64,000 nt of DNA from Archaeoglobus sulfaticallidus PM70-1 (GCF_000385565.1 NC_021169.1:868001-932000), one strand, 5' to 3'; positions 48,427 through 58,215 are shown, numbered from the stretch's first letter. The notes: a model not told the origin generated them from the sequence alone. A program made the numbers and translations.

Positions 48427-49578
48427 CTACCTGTAAGCCTCCTTAATACACTCCTTTATGTCCCCAAATTTAACCATGACTCCCGCATGCTTCGGAAGGT
48501 ATGTGAGGGCTTTGCCCGAGTTAACCATAACACACTCATAGTTCTCAGTTGCAGGAGAGACTACCATGCATGTGTCTGCGAAGACCTTTACACCATAACT
48601 CTCGATCTTCCTCGCAACATCCTCATTCTCCTCCAAAACTCTTCTCGATGTGAACAGCCAGACATCCTTTCTGACCTTTTTATCGTTTCTGAACAGTAGA
48701 TCGGCTATCTGCCTGAGTTCGGATGATGAAAGATGGGGACAGCCGATTGCGATCAGGTCTGGCTCACAGTCAAACTCAATCTCTTCTAACTCATCAATAA
48801 CCTCCCTCTCAAGAGAATCGATTTCAAAATCACCATATTCAGGAGTTAAGCCCTCAGCATGGAATAAAGCTGTGTTGCCCTTCGCGGCAAGCACCGCACC
48901 CAGATCCTTCAGCCACTCCCTCTCTATGCTGTTTCTGAAGATGAAGTAGGGAATACTGTTCGATAGCTTCTCTCCAACAGAATATCCAAGCATTGCAAGA
49001 TCCGCTGATGAGTTAATTTCAGCCTTGACATCCACGATAACCGTTGGACTTCTGTTCTTCTTTACGTGCAAACCATAGTTGGGAGTTTTTCCTATGATGC
49101 CAGAAGCCAGAGCACTTATCCCGCTCTCCCTGTTAGTTCTCACACCTAAGATGGAGTTGGCATAGACTATGGCATTGGATTCCGCCCATGCGACATGGTC
49201 CCCCTTCTTCAACGAATCGAAGTAGTAGGGTGTGCAGGTTAGAGTTTTATCTGCTCCAAGCCTGATAAGTGCATTTATTATCCTCATCTGCTTTCTGTAG
49301 AAGCCTTCATCGATTCCCATCTCCTTCCATCTAATCACATCCATTCCAGCAGGGTTGATCATGGCCTTAATGACGAATTTTGCATTCAGACTTTCAAACC
49401 ACTCCAGTCCAGCATCTCCAATGTTCTTATAAGATATACCAGAAATCTGGACGGATTTTACCGGAATAAGCCTATCAGCATCGAAGATCTTGCCTATCGC
49501 AACGAGAATCTCCATGGCTTTTCTTATCGTTTCATTATCTGACTCAAGAAGCTTCTCCTCTTCTTTTGAAAGATACAT
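48427..49578 (-). CDS. Aconitase X, large catalytic subunit
   Basis: The 383-residue protein matches AcnX: 'VQISGISYKNIGDAGLEWFESL', 'TCTPYYF', 'AWAESNAIVYANSILGVRTNRESG', with conserved cysteines. In archaea AcnX is the large subunit of phosphomevalonate dehydratase, which makes trans-anhydromevalonate phosphate in the modified mevalonate route to isoprenoid lipids. The small subunit is a separate gene and is not in the window. Assignment to this reaction is from family knowledge. Confidence 0.88.
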   Translation of the reverse strand: MYLSKEEEKLLESDNETIRKAMEILVAIGKIFDADRLIPVKSVQISGISYKNIGDAGLEWFESLNAKFVIKAMINPAGMDVIRWKEMGIDEGFYRKQMRIINALIRLGADKTLTCTPYYFDSLKKGDHVAWAESNAIVYANSILGVRTNRESGISALASGIIGKTPNYGLHVKKNRSPTVIVDVKAEINSSADLAMLGYSVGEKLSNSIPYFIFRNSIEREWLKDLGAVLAAKGNTALFHAEGLTPEYGDFEIDSLEREVIDELEEIEFDCEPDLIAIGCPHLSSSELRQIADLLFRNDKKVRKDVWLFTSRRVLEENEDVARKIESYGVKVFADTCMVVSPATENYECVMVNSGKALTYLPKHAGVMVKFGDIKECIKEAYR

Positions 49579-49670
49579 GTTCTACCTAGGCTGAAACAAT
49601 ATTTGAACTTAGCTGTAATGATAACATGAAACTCGAAAAATTTTTTACGACAACCAATCAATGCAAAACG

Positions 49671-50282
49671 ATGCTTACTTCAGAACTCGACGAGATTGCT
49701 AAGGAGATCAAAAAATGCAGAAAATGCAAGCTATGGCTGACAAAGCAGAACTATGTTCCCGGAGAAGGGAACTGCAAAGCGCTGATAGTTTTCGTGGGAG
49801 AGGCTCCAGGAAGGGAGGAGGATATTCATGGCAGACCATTCGTTGGGAATGCCGGGAAGCTTTTGACCGAGATGATATCTAGGAAGCTCAACCTCTCGAG
49901 AAAGGATGTCTTTATAACCAACATTCTGAAGTGCAGGCCGCCGAACAACAGAGACCCTCTGGAGGAAGAGATTAAAGCCTGCAAACCATATCTGATTCGG
50001 CAGCTTAAATCTATCAGGCCAAAGGCAGTTGTGTGTCTTGGCAGACACTCTGCATCGCTCATCTTCAGCTTTTTCGGTTTGGAATTCAACGGGATCTCAA
50101 AGGAGAGGGGAAAGATATATGAAGTTGAGGTTGAGTGGGGAAAAATGAAGGTTATCGCTGTTTATCATCCTGCTGCAGCCCTTTACAAGCCCCCGCTCAG
50201 AGAGGTTCTGGAAAAGGATTTCGAGAAGATTGGTAGCATATTGAAAAAAAGAAGAACTCTTGAGGACTTTATGGAACTATGA
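49671..50282 (+). CDS. Family 4 uracil-DNA glycosylase
   Basis: From ATG 49671 the product is 203 residues. It has the iron-sulphur cysteines (C-x2-C at 'CRKCKLW', and C in 'LKCRPPNNRDP' and 'CKPYLIRQL'), the 'VFVGEAPGREED' uracil-binding motif, 'GNAGKLL' and a C-terminal 'VYHPAAALY'. It removes deaminated cytosine from DNA at high temperature. The frame is open from 49626, but the family starts at 'LDEIAKEIKKCRKC', so the downstream ATG is preferred. Confidence 0.93.
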   Translation: MLTSELDEIAKEIKKCRKCKLWLTKQNYVPGEGNCKALIVFVGEAPGREEDIHGRPFVGNAGKLLTEMISRKLNLSRKDVFITNILKCRPPNNRDPLEEEIKACKPYLIRQLKSIRPKAVVCLGRHSASLIFSFFGLEFNGISKERGKIYEVEVEWGKMKVIAVYHPAAALYKPPLREVLEKDFEKIGSILKKRRTLEDFMEL

Positions 50283-50459
50283 AATTTATGTAATCATAGA
50301 AATCTTTATTTTGTTGAAATTTTAATCTATAGAAAAACTTTCTGACAGCCAAGTTTTCATAGATTTTCCAAGACACCTTGTTTCGAGAAAATGATAGAAA
50401 AATAGAAATATCCAGCGCGATGACATTTTATTACATTATTATTTTTGAAAGGTGATCCG

Positions 50460-50975
50460 ATGGCCAAAAGAGCAAAACTCGTGAATGATATTGTTGAACT
50501 CGTACCGATACTCCAGATATTTTCAACAAAAACATACAGGGAGGTTTATGAATCGCTTTTGGAGGGTTGGATGACCTATAATGAGCTGAGGGATCGGTTT
50601 GGGGATAGTGTGGATGAAGCACTCAAGATACTGAAGCATGCCGGGATGCTTGAGGTGAAATGGAGAATGCCTAAAGACCCGGGAGACACACCACAAAAGG
50701 AGTACCATGTGAGCTATACTCATCTGAGTGCGAACTTCTACACCTCGCTAAAGGATCTGAACAAGATACTCGAGGTAATATTCCTGAGCGATGACGAGCT
50801 TGAGAAGATCGTATCAAGGATAATAGAGGAAATAAACATGGGTAGGATGTCGGTACCGCATATAAGCAGAAGCCTCCAGTTGGATCCACTGTTCATAAGA
50901 GCTACAGCCAAAAAATCGCTGAAGCTGAACATAAAGGGACAGCTTGTAGAACTCTCTAAAGATGAGGAGATTTAG
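50460..50975 (+). CDS. ArsR-like winged-helix regulator
   Basis: From ATG 50460, behind AAAGGTGATCC, the product is 171 residues. A winged-helix domain spans about 20-90 ('YREVYESLLEGWMTYNELRDRFGDSVDEALKILKHAGML' pattern, then a wing). A helical C-terminal half may dimerise or sense a signal. No metal-binding cysteine motif is visible. The next gene (DUF504) follows after 11 bases and may be co-transcribed. Confidence 0.78.
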   Translation: MAKRAKLVNDIVELVPILQIFSTKTYREVYESLLEGWMTYNELRDRFGDSVDEALKILKHAGMLEVKWRMPKDPGDTPQKEYHVSYTHLSANFYTSLKDLNKILEVIFLSDDELEKIVSRIIEEINMGRMSVPHISRSLQLDPLFIRATAKKSLKLNIKGQLVELSKDEEI

Positions 50976-50986
50976 GTTTTTTTAAG

Positions 50987-51226
50987 ATGAAGAAGCTTAA
51001 AACTTTGAGGGATTTACTGAACTTTTTTCGCTGGAACCCTGATTTTGATTTTGATAGGGTTGTTGTGGAGTACATCGATCGCCCTAAAGGAACATCCGAA
51101 TTTTACGGAATGGATATTGAGGACATAGGACACAAGTTTATTTACCTCAAAGACTCAACAACGATACCCATGCACAGAATCGTCAGAGTTACATACGATG
51201 GCGAGGTCTGGTGGGAGAAGGTATAG
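50987..51226 (+). CDS. DUF504 (UPF0248) protein
   Basis: The 79-residue protein has the DUF504 pattern: 'LRDLLNFFRWNPDFDFDRVVVEYIDRP', 'HKFIYLKDSTTIPMHRIVRVTYDGEVWW', a small basic beta-rich fold shared by archaea. It may bind RNA, but the role is unproven. It lies between a regulator and argH. Confidence 0.88.
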   Translation: MKKLKTLRDLLNFFRWNPDFDFDRVVVEYIDRPKGTSEFYGMDIEDIGHKFIYLKDSTTIPMHRIVRVTYDGEVWWEKV

Positions 51227-51250
51227 GGGTAAATAGATAAGGGTGATCTG

Positions 51251-52714
51251 ATGAAAAAGGGTGTTAGAAGCAGATTTGAAAAGTCCATGGATGAGTTAGC
51301 ACTAAAGTTTTCCTCGTCAATGGATGATGACAGGAACATATTCTACTATGACATCCTTGTCGATCTGGCTCATGTTCTTGGATTGTATCATACCGGAGTT
51401 CTTTATAGAGAGGATGCCTCTGAGATTGTTGAGGGTTTGCTGAGGATAAGAGACGAGGGTTTTGAGAACCTTTCGAAGGATTACGAGGATGTTCATGAGG
51501 CCATAGAGGCAAGGCTGATTGAGCTGACAGAGAAGGGAGCGAAGATGCATACTGGAAGGTCGAGAAATGATGAGGTTGCAACCTGTTTGAGGTTGTTCGC
51601 CAGAGATAGGATGCTATCAATCCTTTTCAGGCTGATCGAGTTGAGGAGCGTCGTCCTCGATCTTGCAGTAAAACATCTGGATAGTCTGATTCCTGGATTC
51701 ACGCACATGCAATATGCCCAGCCGAACAGACTGGCCCATCATCTCTTGGCATATCACGATGCTTTGAAGAGAGATTTTGACAGGATTCTCGATTCATTCT
51801 GGAGAGTAAACCTCTCACCACTTGGAGGCTCGGCGTTTGCATCAACATCTTTTAAACTGGACAGGGACTTCACGGCAAACCTCCTGGGCTTTGATGGCAT
51901 AGTTGAAAATTCCATGGATGCTGTAGCGTCGAGAGACTTCCTGATAGAAGCTGTTTTTGACTGCTCAAGCCTGATGCTGAACCTCAGCAGGATTTGCGAG
52001 GAGTTAATTCTGTGGTCTTCAGAGTTCAACTTCGTTGAGCTCTCCGATGAGCTGTCATCAACCTCCAGCATCATGCCGCAGAAGAAGAATCCGGATATTG
52101 CGGAGCTTATCAGGGCCAGGGCTGCAAGAGTGTGTGGAAATCTGAACTCTGCGATGATGATATACAAGGCCATGCCATATGCCTACAACAGGGACTTTCA
52201 GGAGATGAACCCTCTGCTTTACTTCAGCCTTGAGAGTGCAGAGGTTTGCACCATCCTTGTGGCAAGGATGCTTGAGAGCGCGAAATTTAGGACGGGAGTG
52301 ATGAAAGAGAAGATCTCGAAGGGATTTCTGACAGCTACAGAGATAGCCGACATGCTCGTTCAGAAAGCGAACATTCCATTCAGGGTAGCCCACAGAATAG
52401 TGGGGTGGCTTGCGATGAATGGCAGAACAGATCCAACTTTGAACGATCTGGTTGAGGCTGTTAAGGAAGTCGCTGAAGAGTATCTGGATAACTTGGATAT
52501 CTCAGAGGAGGATTTGAATCAGGCAAAGAATGCCGTAAACGCTCTTGAGAGGAGAAAGAATCGAGGTTCTCCATCAAGAGAGGAAGTGGAAAAAATGATA
52601 AATTCGAGAATAGAAGCTCTGAATAAGGATTACAGAAAGGTGGACGAAATAGCAGATAGAATATCAGCCTCGCTGGAAAAGCTTTATTCCCTTGTGTCTG
52701 AACTTGTAACCTGA
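51251..52714 (+). CDS. argH: Argininosuccinate lyase
   Basis: The 487-residue protein has 'HTGRSRNDEVATCLRLF', 'GFTHMQYAQPNRLAHHLLAY', and the fumarase-superfamily signature 'TSSIMPQKKNPD'. It splits argininosuccinate to arginine and fumarate, the last step of arginine synthesis. Complete in length. ATG 51251 follows GGGTGATCTG. gatD follows after nine bases. Confidence 0.97.
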   Translation: MKKGVRSRFEKSMDELALKFSSSMDDDRNIFYYDILVDLAHVLGLYHTGVLYREDASEIVEGLLRIRDEGFENLSKDYEDVHEAIEARLIELTEKGAKMHTGRSRNDEVATCLRLFARDRMLSILFRLIELRSVVLDLAVKHLDSLIPGFTHMQYAQPNRLAHHLLAYHDALKRDFDRILDSFWRVNLSPLGGSAFASTSFKLDRDFTANLLGFDGIVENSMDAVASRDFLIEAVFDCSSLMLNLSRICEELILWSSEFNFVELSDELSSTSSIMPQKKNPDIAELIRARAARVCGNLNSAMMIYKAMPYAYNRDFQEMNPLLYFSLESAEVCTILVARMLESAKFRTGVMKEKISKGFLTATEIADMLVQKANIPFRVAHRIVGWLAMNGRTDPTLNDLVEAVKEVAEEYLDNLDISEEDLNQAKNAVNALERRKNRGSPSREEVEKMINSRIEALNKDYRKVDEIADRISASLEKLYSLVSELVT

Positions 52715-52723
52715 GGAGGAAGG

Positions 52724-53953
52724 ATGATGGATGAGATCCTGGGTAAAAAAGTTAGGATTAAGGCGAAGGGCAAGGTATTTGAGGGTATTGTAATGCCCAC
52801 TAGGTCAGGGAACCTAATACTCAAGCTCGACAACGGATACAATGTTGGATTCAGCGAGTATGAGATATTGGATGTTTTTGAGGCAGAAAGAGCATCCTTT
52901 AAGGCTGAACCCATCACGAAAAAACCCGAGCTACCTAATGTTAAGATAATATCAACAGGTGGAACGATAGCGAGTAAGGTCGATTACAGAACTGGAGCTG
53001 TGACAAGCCAGTTCTCATCTGAAGAGATAGTTGCCGAGGTTCCGGAGATAGAGAACATCTGCAACATCGATTCAATGCTCCTTTACAACATCCTCTCGGA
53101 AAACATGAAACCTGTGAACTGGATAGAGCTATCGAAGGAAATATACAGCAGCATAAAGGACGGATACGATGCCGTGATAGTAACCCACGGAACCGATACG
53201 CTCGCATATACTGCTACAGCAGTATCGTTCATGCTCTCCACTCCAGTTCCCGTGCTGTTTGTGGGGGCACAGAGAAGCTCCGATCGCCCATCCAGTGATG
53301 CAACGATGAACCTGATATGCAGTGCCCATGTGGCAAGATCCGAGCTTGGTGAGGTGGCCATAGTCATGCACGCATCAACGAGCGATGATTACTGCTACAT
53401 CCACAGGGCTGTTAAGGCGAGAAAGAACCACACATCCCGAAGGGATGCGTTTCAGTCTGTGAATCAGAAACCGCTGGGGAGGGTAAGTTATCCGGACGGT
53501 AGGATAGAGTGGCATGTGGATTTTATAAAGAGGGGAGAGAGGGAGCTTGAGCTGAAAAGCAACTTGAGCGAGAAATGTGTGCTGGTAAAGTTCTTCCCGG
53601 GGCTCAAGCCAGATGTTCTGGAGTACTACTACAGTAAGGGATACAGGGGCTTCGTTCTTGAAGGGACAGGTTTAGGACATGTTTCCTCTGACTGGATCGA
53701 CACGATCAGGGGAATCTCGGATGACAGCCTGATAGTTATGACATCACAGTGTCTGTGGGGCAGGGTTTGCGATAGAGTATATGATACTGGCAGGGATCTG
53801 CTGAACGCTGGGGTTATCGAGGGAGAGGATATGCTGCCAGAGGTTGCTCTGATCAAGATAATGTGGCTTCTCGGTAACTACGATCTCGAGGAGGCTAAAA
53901 AGCTCGTTAAGAAGAATCTGGTTGGAGAGATAAACCCAAGGACATCCTACTGA
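52724..53953 (+). CDS. gatD: Glu-tRNA(Gln) amidotransferase subunit D
   Basis: The 409-residue protein has a small N-terminal beta domain (1-75) that is specific to GatD, then an asparaginase-like domain with 'IISTGGTIASKVDYRTGAV' and 'VTHGTDTLAYTA', including the catalytic threonines. GatD supplies ammonia to GatE to turn Glu-tRNA(Gln) into Gln-tRNA(Gln). GatE is not in the window. GGAGGAAGG precedes ATG 52724; ATG 52727 is an alternative. The tRNA-Gln it serves, at 5533, hosts the integrated element. Confidence 0.96.
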   Translation: MMDEILGKKVRIKAKGKVFEGIVMPTRSGNLILKLDNGYNVGFSEYEILDVFEAERASFKAEPITKKPELPNVKIISTGGTIASKVDYRTGAVTSQFSSEEIVAEVPEIENICNIDSMLLYNILSENMKPVNWIELSKEIYSSIKDGYDAVIVTHGTDTLAYTATAVSFMLSTPVPVLFVGAQRSSDRPSSDATMNLICSAHVARSELGEVAIVMHASTSDDYCYIHRAVKARKNHTSRRDAFQSVNQKPLGRVSYPDGRIEWHVDFIKRGERELELKSNLSEKCVLVKFFPGLKPDVLEYYYSKGYRGFVLEGTGLGHVSSDWIDTIRGISDDSLIVMTSQCLWGRVCDRVYDTGRDLLNAGVIEGEDMLPEVALIKIMWLLGNYDLEEAKKLVKKNLVGEINPRTSY

Positions 53954-54426
53954 TCCTTTTTTATACCGCACTTGCACAGTCTCATCTGATACAGGCCGAG
54001 AAGGACTTTCTTCATCTTCTCTATTTTCTTCTTATCGAAGCTGAATTCCGGAGATTTCAGACTGAAAATCTCATCTCTTGAAGGTATGCTGTCAAGCGAG
54101 TATGAAGTTCTTCCGGATTCGAGAAACCTCACCTCGCTGTCTATCAGGTTTGTCACGGCAACAACTGCTGGGGGTGGGGATATGAGCTTCGCGATTATCT
54201 CCGCTATTCTGCTTGAGATCGTCAGATTGTCTGCTGAGGATTCGCACAGTATTACTATCTTGTTCTTCCCTTCAACCCTGACAACGATATCGATCCATAT
54301 CGTCTGTGAGTCTATTTCGATGTAGTCATCTTGGATCTCGGACTTGCTGTATCCCTTTGCAATCAGAAACTCGACAACTCCTTCTCTTATCTCATTCCTG
54401 TCGATATATGGAACTATGGAGTACAC
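53947..54426 (-). CDS. Restriction-endonuclease-fold-like protein
   Basis: The 159-residue protein resembles the N-terminal part of type I restriction R subunits (HSDR_N): 'REGVVEFLIAKGYSKSEI', 'WIDIVVRVEGKNKIVILCESS' (a D...E-x-S/K-like pattern) and a following helix. The catalytic lysine is not evident, as the position after the beta-strand reads 'CESSADN'. Its end carries cysteines 'RLCKCGIKK'. It could be a degraded or non-catalytic nuclease fold. Function is unknown. Confidence 0.6.
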   Translation of the reverse strand: MYSIVPYIDRNEIREGVVEFLIAKGYSKSEIQDDYIEIDSQTIWIDIVVRVEGKNKIVILCESSADNLTISSRIAEIIAKLISPPPAVVAVTNLIDSEVRFLESGRTSYSLDSIPSRDEIFSLKSPEFSFDKKKIEKMKKVLLGLYQMRLCKCGIKKDQ

Positions 54427-54531
54427 ATGTATGCGTCTGTAAGGGGGGTTAAATGATTTTCTCTGTTTGTCTTTCTTTAACTCCTGTCAACCTTTCGTTA
54501 ATCTCATATAACCATCTGTACAAAAAGAGAT

Positions 54532-55374
54532 GTGAGCCTCAAGAAACTGCTCAGGGAGAAGTACGGTCTTGATGAGGAGGTTGTATCAAAGATAAGGAGA
54601 AGTTTTGAGATAATCGGAGATGTTGTCATAGTGGACATTCCAGATGATGTTGTTGAGTATAAAGACCTCATAATTCGCGGCATTCTTGAGAAGCACAAGC
54701 ATGTCAGAACCATATTGAGGAAGGTTGGAGAGGTAGATGGTGTTTACAGGGTTGCGAGATATGAGAAAATTTTTGGGGATTCTACGGAGACGATTGTTAA
54801 GGAGCATGGCTGCAGGTTTCATGTCGATCCGACCAAGGTTTACTACTCCGTAAAGCTTTCTGGAGAGAGGGAGAGGATATCGAAACTCGTTGATGAAAGA
54901 GAAAGGGTCCTCGTGATGTTCGCAGGGGTTGGTCCCTTTGCGATTGTGATTGCAAAGAAAGCTAAGCCTAAGGAGGTTGTGGGGGTAGAGATCAACCCGG
55001 TAGCTGTGGAGTACTTTAGGAAGAATGTTGTCGCAAACAAGGTTGAGGACATTGTTAAGGTATTTGAGGGGGATGTTCGAGAGGTTATGCCCAAGCTCGA
55101 TGGAAGGTTCGACAGGATACTCATGCCCTCCCCGTACATAGCAGAGAACTTTGTGGATGTTGTTGGAAGTAAGGTGAAGGAGGGAGGATACATTCACTAC
55201 TACACATTTGCCGGGAAGGAAGAGAAGGAGTCCATATTGCCAGAGAGGGTTATGAGGCTGTTCGCCGATAACGGCGTTATTGTGGATGTTGAGAACATCA
55301 GGGAGTGTGGCAACTATGCACCCTATGTTTACAGGTATGTGCTGGACTTGAAGGTTAGAGAGCTTGAAGGTTAG
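54532..55374 (+). CDS. tRNA (guanine-37-N1)-methyltransferase, Trm5 type
   Basis: The 280-residue protein starts at GTG 54532 and has a small N-terminal domain and a Rossmann methyltransferase domain ('VLVMFAGVGPFAIVIAKKA', 'VVGVEINPVAVEYFRKNV', 'RILMPSPYIAENF' at motif IV). The segment 'CRFHVDPTKVYYSVKLSGER' is the usual Trm5 signature. It methylates N1 of G37 in tRNA, which prevents frameshifting and prepares the substrate of Taw1. Trm5b is favoured over Taw2 by the motif IV sequence, with moderate confidence. Confidence 0.87.
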   Translation: MSLKKLLREKYGLDEEVVSKIRRSFEIIGDVVIVDIPDDVVEYKDLIIRGILEKHKHVRTILRKVGEVDGVYRVARYEKIFGDSTETIVKEHGCRFHVDPTKVYYSVKLSGERERISKLVDERERVLVMFAGVGPFAIVIAKKAKPKEVVGVEINPVAVEYFRKNVVANKVEDIVKVFEGDVREVMPKLDGRFDRILMPSPYIAENFVDVVGSKVKEGGYIHYYTFAGKEEKESILPERVMRLFADNGVIVDVENIRECGNYAPYVYRYVLDLKVRELEG

Positions 55375-55404
55375 GTGTACAGGCTATATGGGGGCGATAG
55401 TAAA

Positions 55405-56247
55405 ATGAAAGAGAGAGGAGATAGGATTGTTACTGATAACCACATGCACCTCTACAACAACTTGAAGCTCAAGGCATTAAAGCAGTTCAGGAATGCTGGT
55501 GGAACGCATGTTTTCTTGGTATCTCTCCTCAGCACACACTATGACATGGTTCCAACAAGCGGAGAGGATTTCAGAAAGATCTTCGACTTCCATCTGAGCC
55601 TTGTCAGGAAGGCCAACGAGATCGTTAAGGTTCATCCGGTTCTGGCAGTCCATCCAGCAGAGATAACTATTCTTGGGGAGAGGATAGGCTATGAAAAAGC
55701 ATGCGAGATCATGAAGGAAGCTCTGGCAATAGCCGGAGAGTATGTCGCTGAGGGCAAAGCTGTAGCAATAAAGAGCGGGAGACCCCACTATAAGGTTAGC
55801 AAGAAGGTATGGGAAATGAGCAACGAGATAATGGGTCATGCGTTTTCAGTAGCCAAGGACTGCGATTGTGCTGTGCAGATCCACACAGAGAGCTACACCT
55901 CAGATGGCATGAAGGAGATAGCAGAGATAGCCAGAAAATCAGGGATTAAGGTGGAAAGGGTTGTAAAGCACTTCGCTCCACCGGCAGTAAAGGAATTTGA
56001 GGAAATAGGCCTGTTTCCATCGGTTATAGCCTTTGACAACAACATTCTTAAGGCTGCAGAAGAAGGCGACAGATTCTTTGTCGAAACGGATTATATTGAT
56101 GACAAAAGCCGACCCGGAGCGATACTCGGCCCAAAAACGGTTCCCAGAAGAATCAGAGAGCTGTACGAGCTTGGTTATGAGGATGTTGCCTACAAAGTAT
56201 GTGTAGAGAATGTTGAAAAGATTTATAAAATCGAATTGGACATATAA
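55405..56247 (+). CDS. TatD-like metal-dependent hydrolase
   Basis: From ATG 55405, behind GGGGGCGAT, the product is 280 residues. It has the TatD-type start 'TDNHMHLYNN', 'VHPVLAVHPAE', 'CAVQIHTES' and 'FFVETDYIDD', which hold the metal-binding His and Asp residues. The archaeal branch is of uncertain function; TatD enzymes are DNases or exonucleases. Only 30 bases separate it from the methyltransferase, suggesting co-transcription. Confidence 0.85.
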   Translation: MKERGDRIVTDNHMHLYNNLKLKALKQFRNAGGTHVFLVSLLSTHYDMVPTSGEDFRKIFDFHLSLVRKANEIVKVHPVLAVHPAEITILGERIGYEKACEIMKEALAIAGEYVAEGKAVAIKSGRPHYKVSKKVWEMSNEIMGHAFSVAKDCDCAVQIHTESYTSDGMKEIAEIARKSGIKVERVVKHFAPPAVKEFEEIGLFPSVIAFDNNILKAAEEGDRFFVETDYIDDKSRPGAILGPKTVPRRIRELYELGYEDVAYKVCVENVEKIYKIELDI

Positions 56248-56262
56248 ATAAATTTTTTTGTA

Positions 56263-57000
56263 TCAGTAAACCTCTTCCTCTGGATGCACAACTATCCCGT
56301 TCTCGGTTATTTCGAATGGATGTATTTTCTTACTGTGGTCACTCCCTCTGAGCTTGAAGATCTCTATTCCTCTTACCCTCACATTTTCTGTTTTGGTGTA
56401 GTACAGGACTATCGTCCCCTCCACAACGAAATTTTCGACCCCAAACCTGCTTATCTGGTCTCCTTCTGTGCTTAAAACCTCACATGTTAGAAGGGACGTG
56501 AGTCCTAAAATCTCCAATGTGGTTGATATTTTCAGCAATTCTATCCTGAACTTTGATACATCGTTTATCGCAAAACCTATTGATGTAGTTGAATCAAGAA
56601 CGGCCCTTTTTGCTCCGATTTCATCCTGAATATTGATTATCTGGTCTATCAGCGATCGTGTGTCGAACGGTCTGATGTCTATATACTTCTCGTCACTCGG
56701 CAATCCAATCTTCGTTGATGTTGCATCGACTATCGCTAGCATATTCTCGTCTTCGAGCCTCTCAAGCTCCCAGCCAAAGGTTGAAAAATACTCTCTTATG
56801 TGCTGTGGTCTCTCTTCAGTTGCGATCATTATTCCCGGCTCGTTATACATCTCGATACCGTTGACCAGAAATTGACCAACAAAAATCGTTTTACCTGAGC
56901 CGGAAGGGCCTGTAACGAGGTAGCTTCTATCTCTTATCAGCCCACCATGAGTTATTTCATCAAAGCCCGGGATACCAGTAGGAATTCTCTCTAATGTCAT
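56263..57000 (-). CDS. KaiC-like RecA-fold ATPase
   Basis: The 245-residue protein is a single KaiC domain: 'RIPTGIPGFDEITHGGLIRD', Walker A GPSGSGKT, 'GIMIATEERPQHIREY' and Walker B-like 'RAVLDSTTSIGF'. Such single-domain proteins (RAD55-like) are common in Euryarchaeota and often take part in signalling or motility. No kinase or receiver domain is attached. The partner cannot be named from the neighbours. Confidence 0.9.
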   Translation of the reverse strand: MTLERIPTGIPGFDEITHGGLIRDRSYLVTGPSGSGKTIFVGQFLVNGIEMYNEPGIMIATEERPQHIREYFSTFGWELERLEDENMLAIVDATSTKIGLPSDEKYIDIRPFDTRSLIDQIINIQDEIGAKRAVLDSTTSIGFAINDVSKFRIELLKISTTLEILGLTSLLTCEVLSTEGDQISRFGVENFVVEGTIVLYYTKTENVRVRGIEIFKLRGSDHSKKIHPFEITENGIVVHPEEEVY

Positions 57001-57320
57001 TGGCTCACCCAGTTTTTTGTAGGATCTATTAAATATAAAGTTTTCCCATCATTATTATGTTAGTGTTGAGAAAACAGGTAATCTGAAGCAGAACCAGTAG
57101 AGCACAATCTAACTTTAATTCTAACTTTACATATAAAAATCGAAAAAATCTTTGGGATCTCATATATGCCCATATACTAAAGCGGCTATCGTCTGCATTC
57201 CTCCGAAATTTCCAACTTCATGTAAAACCCATCGAGAAAGCAACAGGAAAACGATAAAATTGCAGCAGAGAAGACATCAAGTCCCAACCTGAACAGTTTT
57301 TATCCCATTAATGGCTGGTG
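57001..57320. other. Intergenic region with no gene seen
   Basis: About 320 bases of AT-rich sequence between the KaiC-like gene and the end of the PDO-HEAT gene. It should carry the promoter of the KaiC-like gene (TTTAATAGA-like element near 57025 on the minus strand). Nothing else stands out. Confidence 0.4.
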
Positions 57321-58214
57321 TCAGCTATCTGCTGATTTTCCTTCAATTTCGTCTATAGCATCCATCAGAGCTTCCTTCAGACCCTTATCCTCCACACTAC
57401 TCAGCAACTTTTTCAGAAAATCAGCATCAGAGGAATCCCCAATCTTTCCGAGGATCATTACTGCATCCTCAAGGAATACCCTGTCTGACTCCAGATTTAA
57501 CCTATCCTGGATAAGTTCGAGGATCTTTTTCTTGGCTTTAGCGACATCTTTTCCCATTTCAGCAAGATTTTCAAGCAAAAACATCGCGCCCAGCCTTGTA
57601 ATAAAATCTCCTTTTTCGATCAATGTGACAAGAAAGTCATCCAATCCGAAATCGGAGACCATCTGAACTATCTCTTCTGCCTTGCCATCAGAGATCATCT
57701 TTCTGAAGTAGTCCATCAGGAACCCCTCGTTGTCGATGTTCTCCACCCAGTTTAGCAGTTCTTCTATGCTTTTGTCACCCACAAGCCTGATCCTGTCGTT
57801 CAGTATCGTCACAGGAACAGAAAGGATTTCGTACTTTCTGGCCAGCTTCTCGAACCTCGTTGCGTCGAATATTTCCAGTGAGATATCCGGGTTTGCAAGA
57901 GAGAGCTGTATAAGCTTTCTGACGAGATTTGCACAGTGTGGGCAGAATGGAGATATGAACACCTTGAAGCTCGCCTTAATTTTTTCAATCCTTTCCAGAT
58001 TGTTTTTTATTTCGGGATCAAAGCTCATCGAATTTGATAAAGTTATCATGTCTGTGATAACCTTTCTCTCAATACCTTCCGGAAATCCATGATACCTGAT
58101 CGAATTTAAAATGAAGACTGGCGTATATTCGTAGTCACCCAGCTCGATTTCAAAATCATCCCCCAGCTCCTCGATCCTGTGCTTTTCATCCAGACTGGAT
58201 ACAAGAACCTTCAT
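57321..58214 (-). CDS. Protein disulfide oxidoreductase-like protein with HEAT-like tail
   Basis: The 297-residue protein starts with a thioredoxin-like half typical of archaeal PDO, where the CxxC is lost but the 'RYHGFPEGIE' loop remains. A second thioredoxin fold has the active site C91-P-H-C94 and the cis-proline segment 'SVPVTI'. Residues about 175-290 form helical pairs like HEAT repeats ('AMFLLENLAEMGKD', 'AVMILGKIGDSSD'). Canonical PDO ends after the second domain, so the HEAT tail is an addition. Its ATG lies one base after the stop of the TPR gene, so the two are an operon and may bind each other. Confidence 0.82.
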   Translation of the reverse strand: MKVLVSSLDEKHRIEELGDDFEIELGDYEYTPVFILNSIRYHGFPEGIERKVITDMITLSNSMSFDPEIKNNLERIEKIKASFKVFISPFCPHCANLVRKLIQLSLANPDISLEIFDATRFEKLARKYEILSVPVTILNDRIRLVGDKSIEELLNWVENIDNEGFLMDYFRKMISDGKAEEIVQMVSDFGLDDFLVTLIEKGDFITRLGAMFLLENLAEMGKDVAKAKKKILELIQDRLNLESDRVFLEDAVMILGKIGDSSDADFLKKLLSSVEDKGLKEALMDAIDEIEGKSADS

Positions 58215-58215
58215 G

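Noticed and set aside
54586-55197. Minus-strand frame of about 200 codons
   Set aside because: It lies wholly antisense to the Trm5-type methyltransferase and shows no start context or motif.
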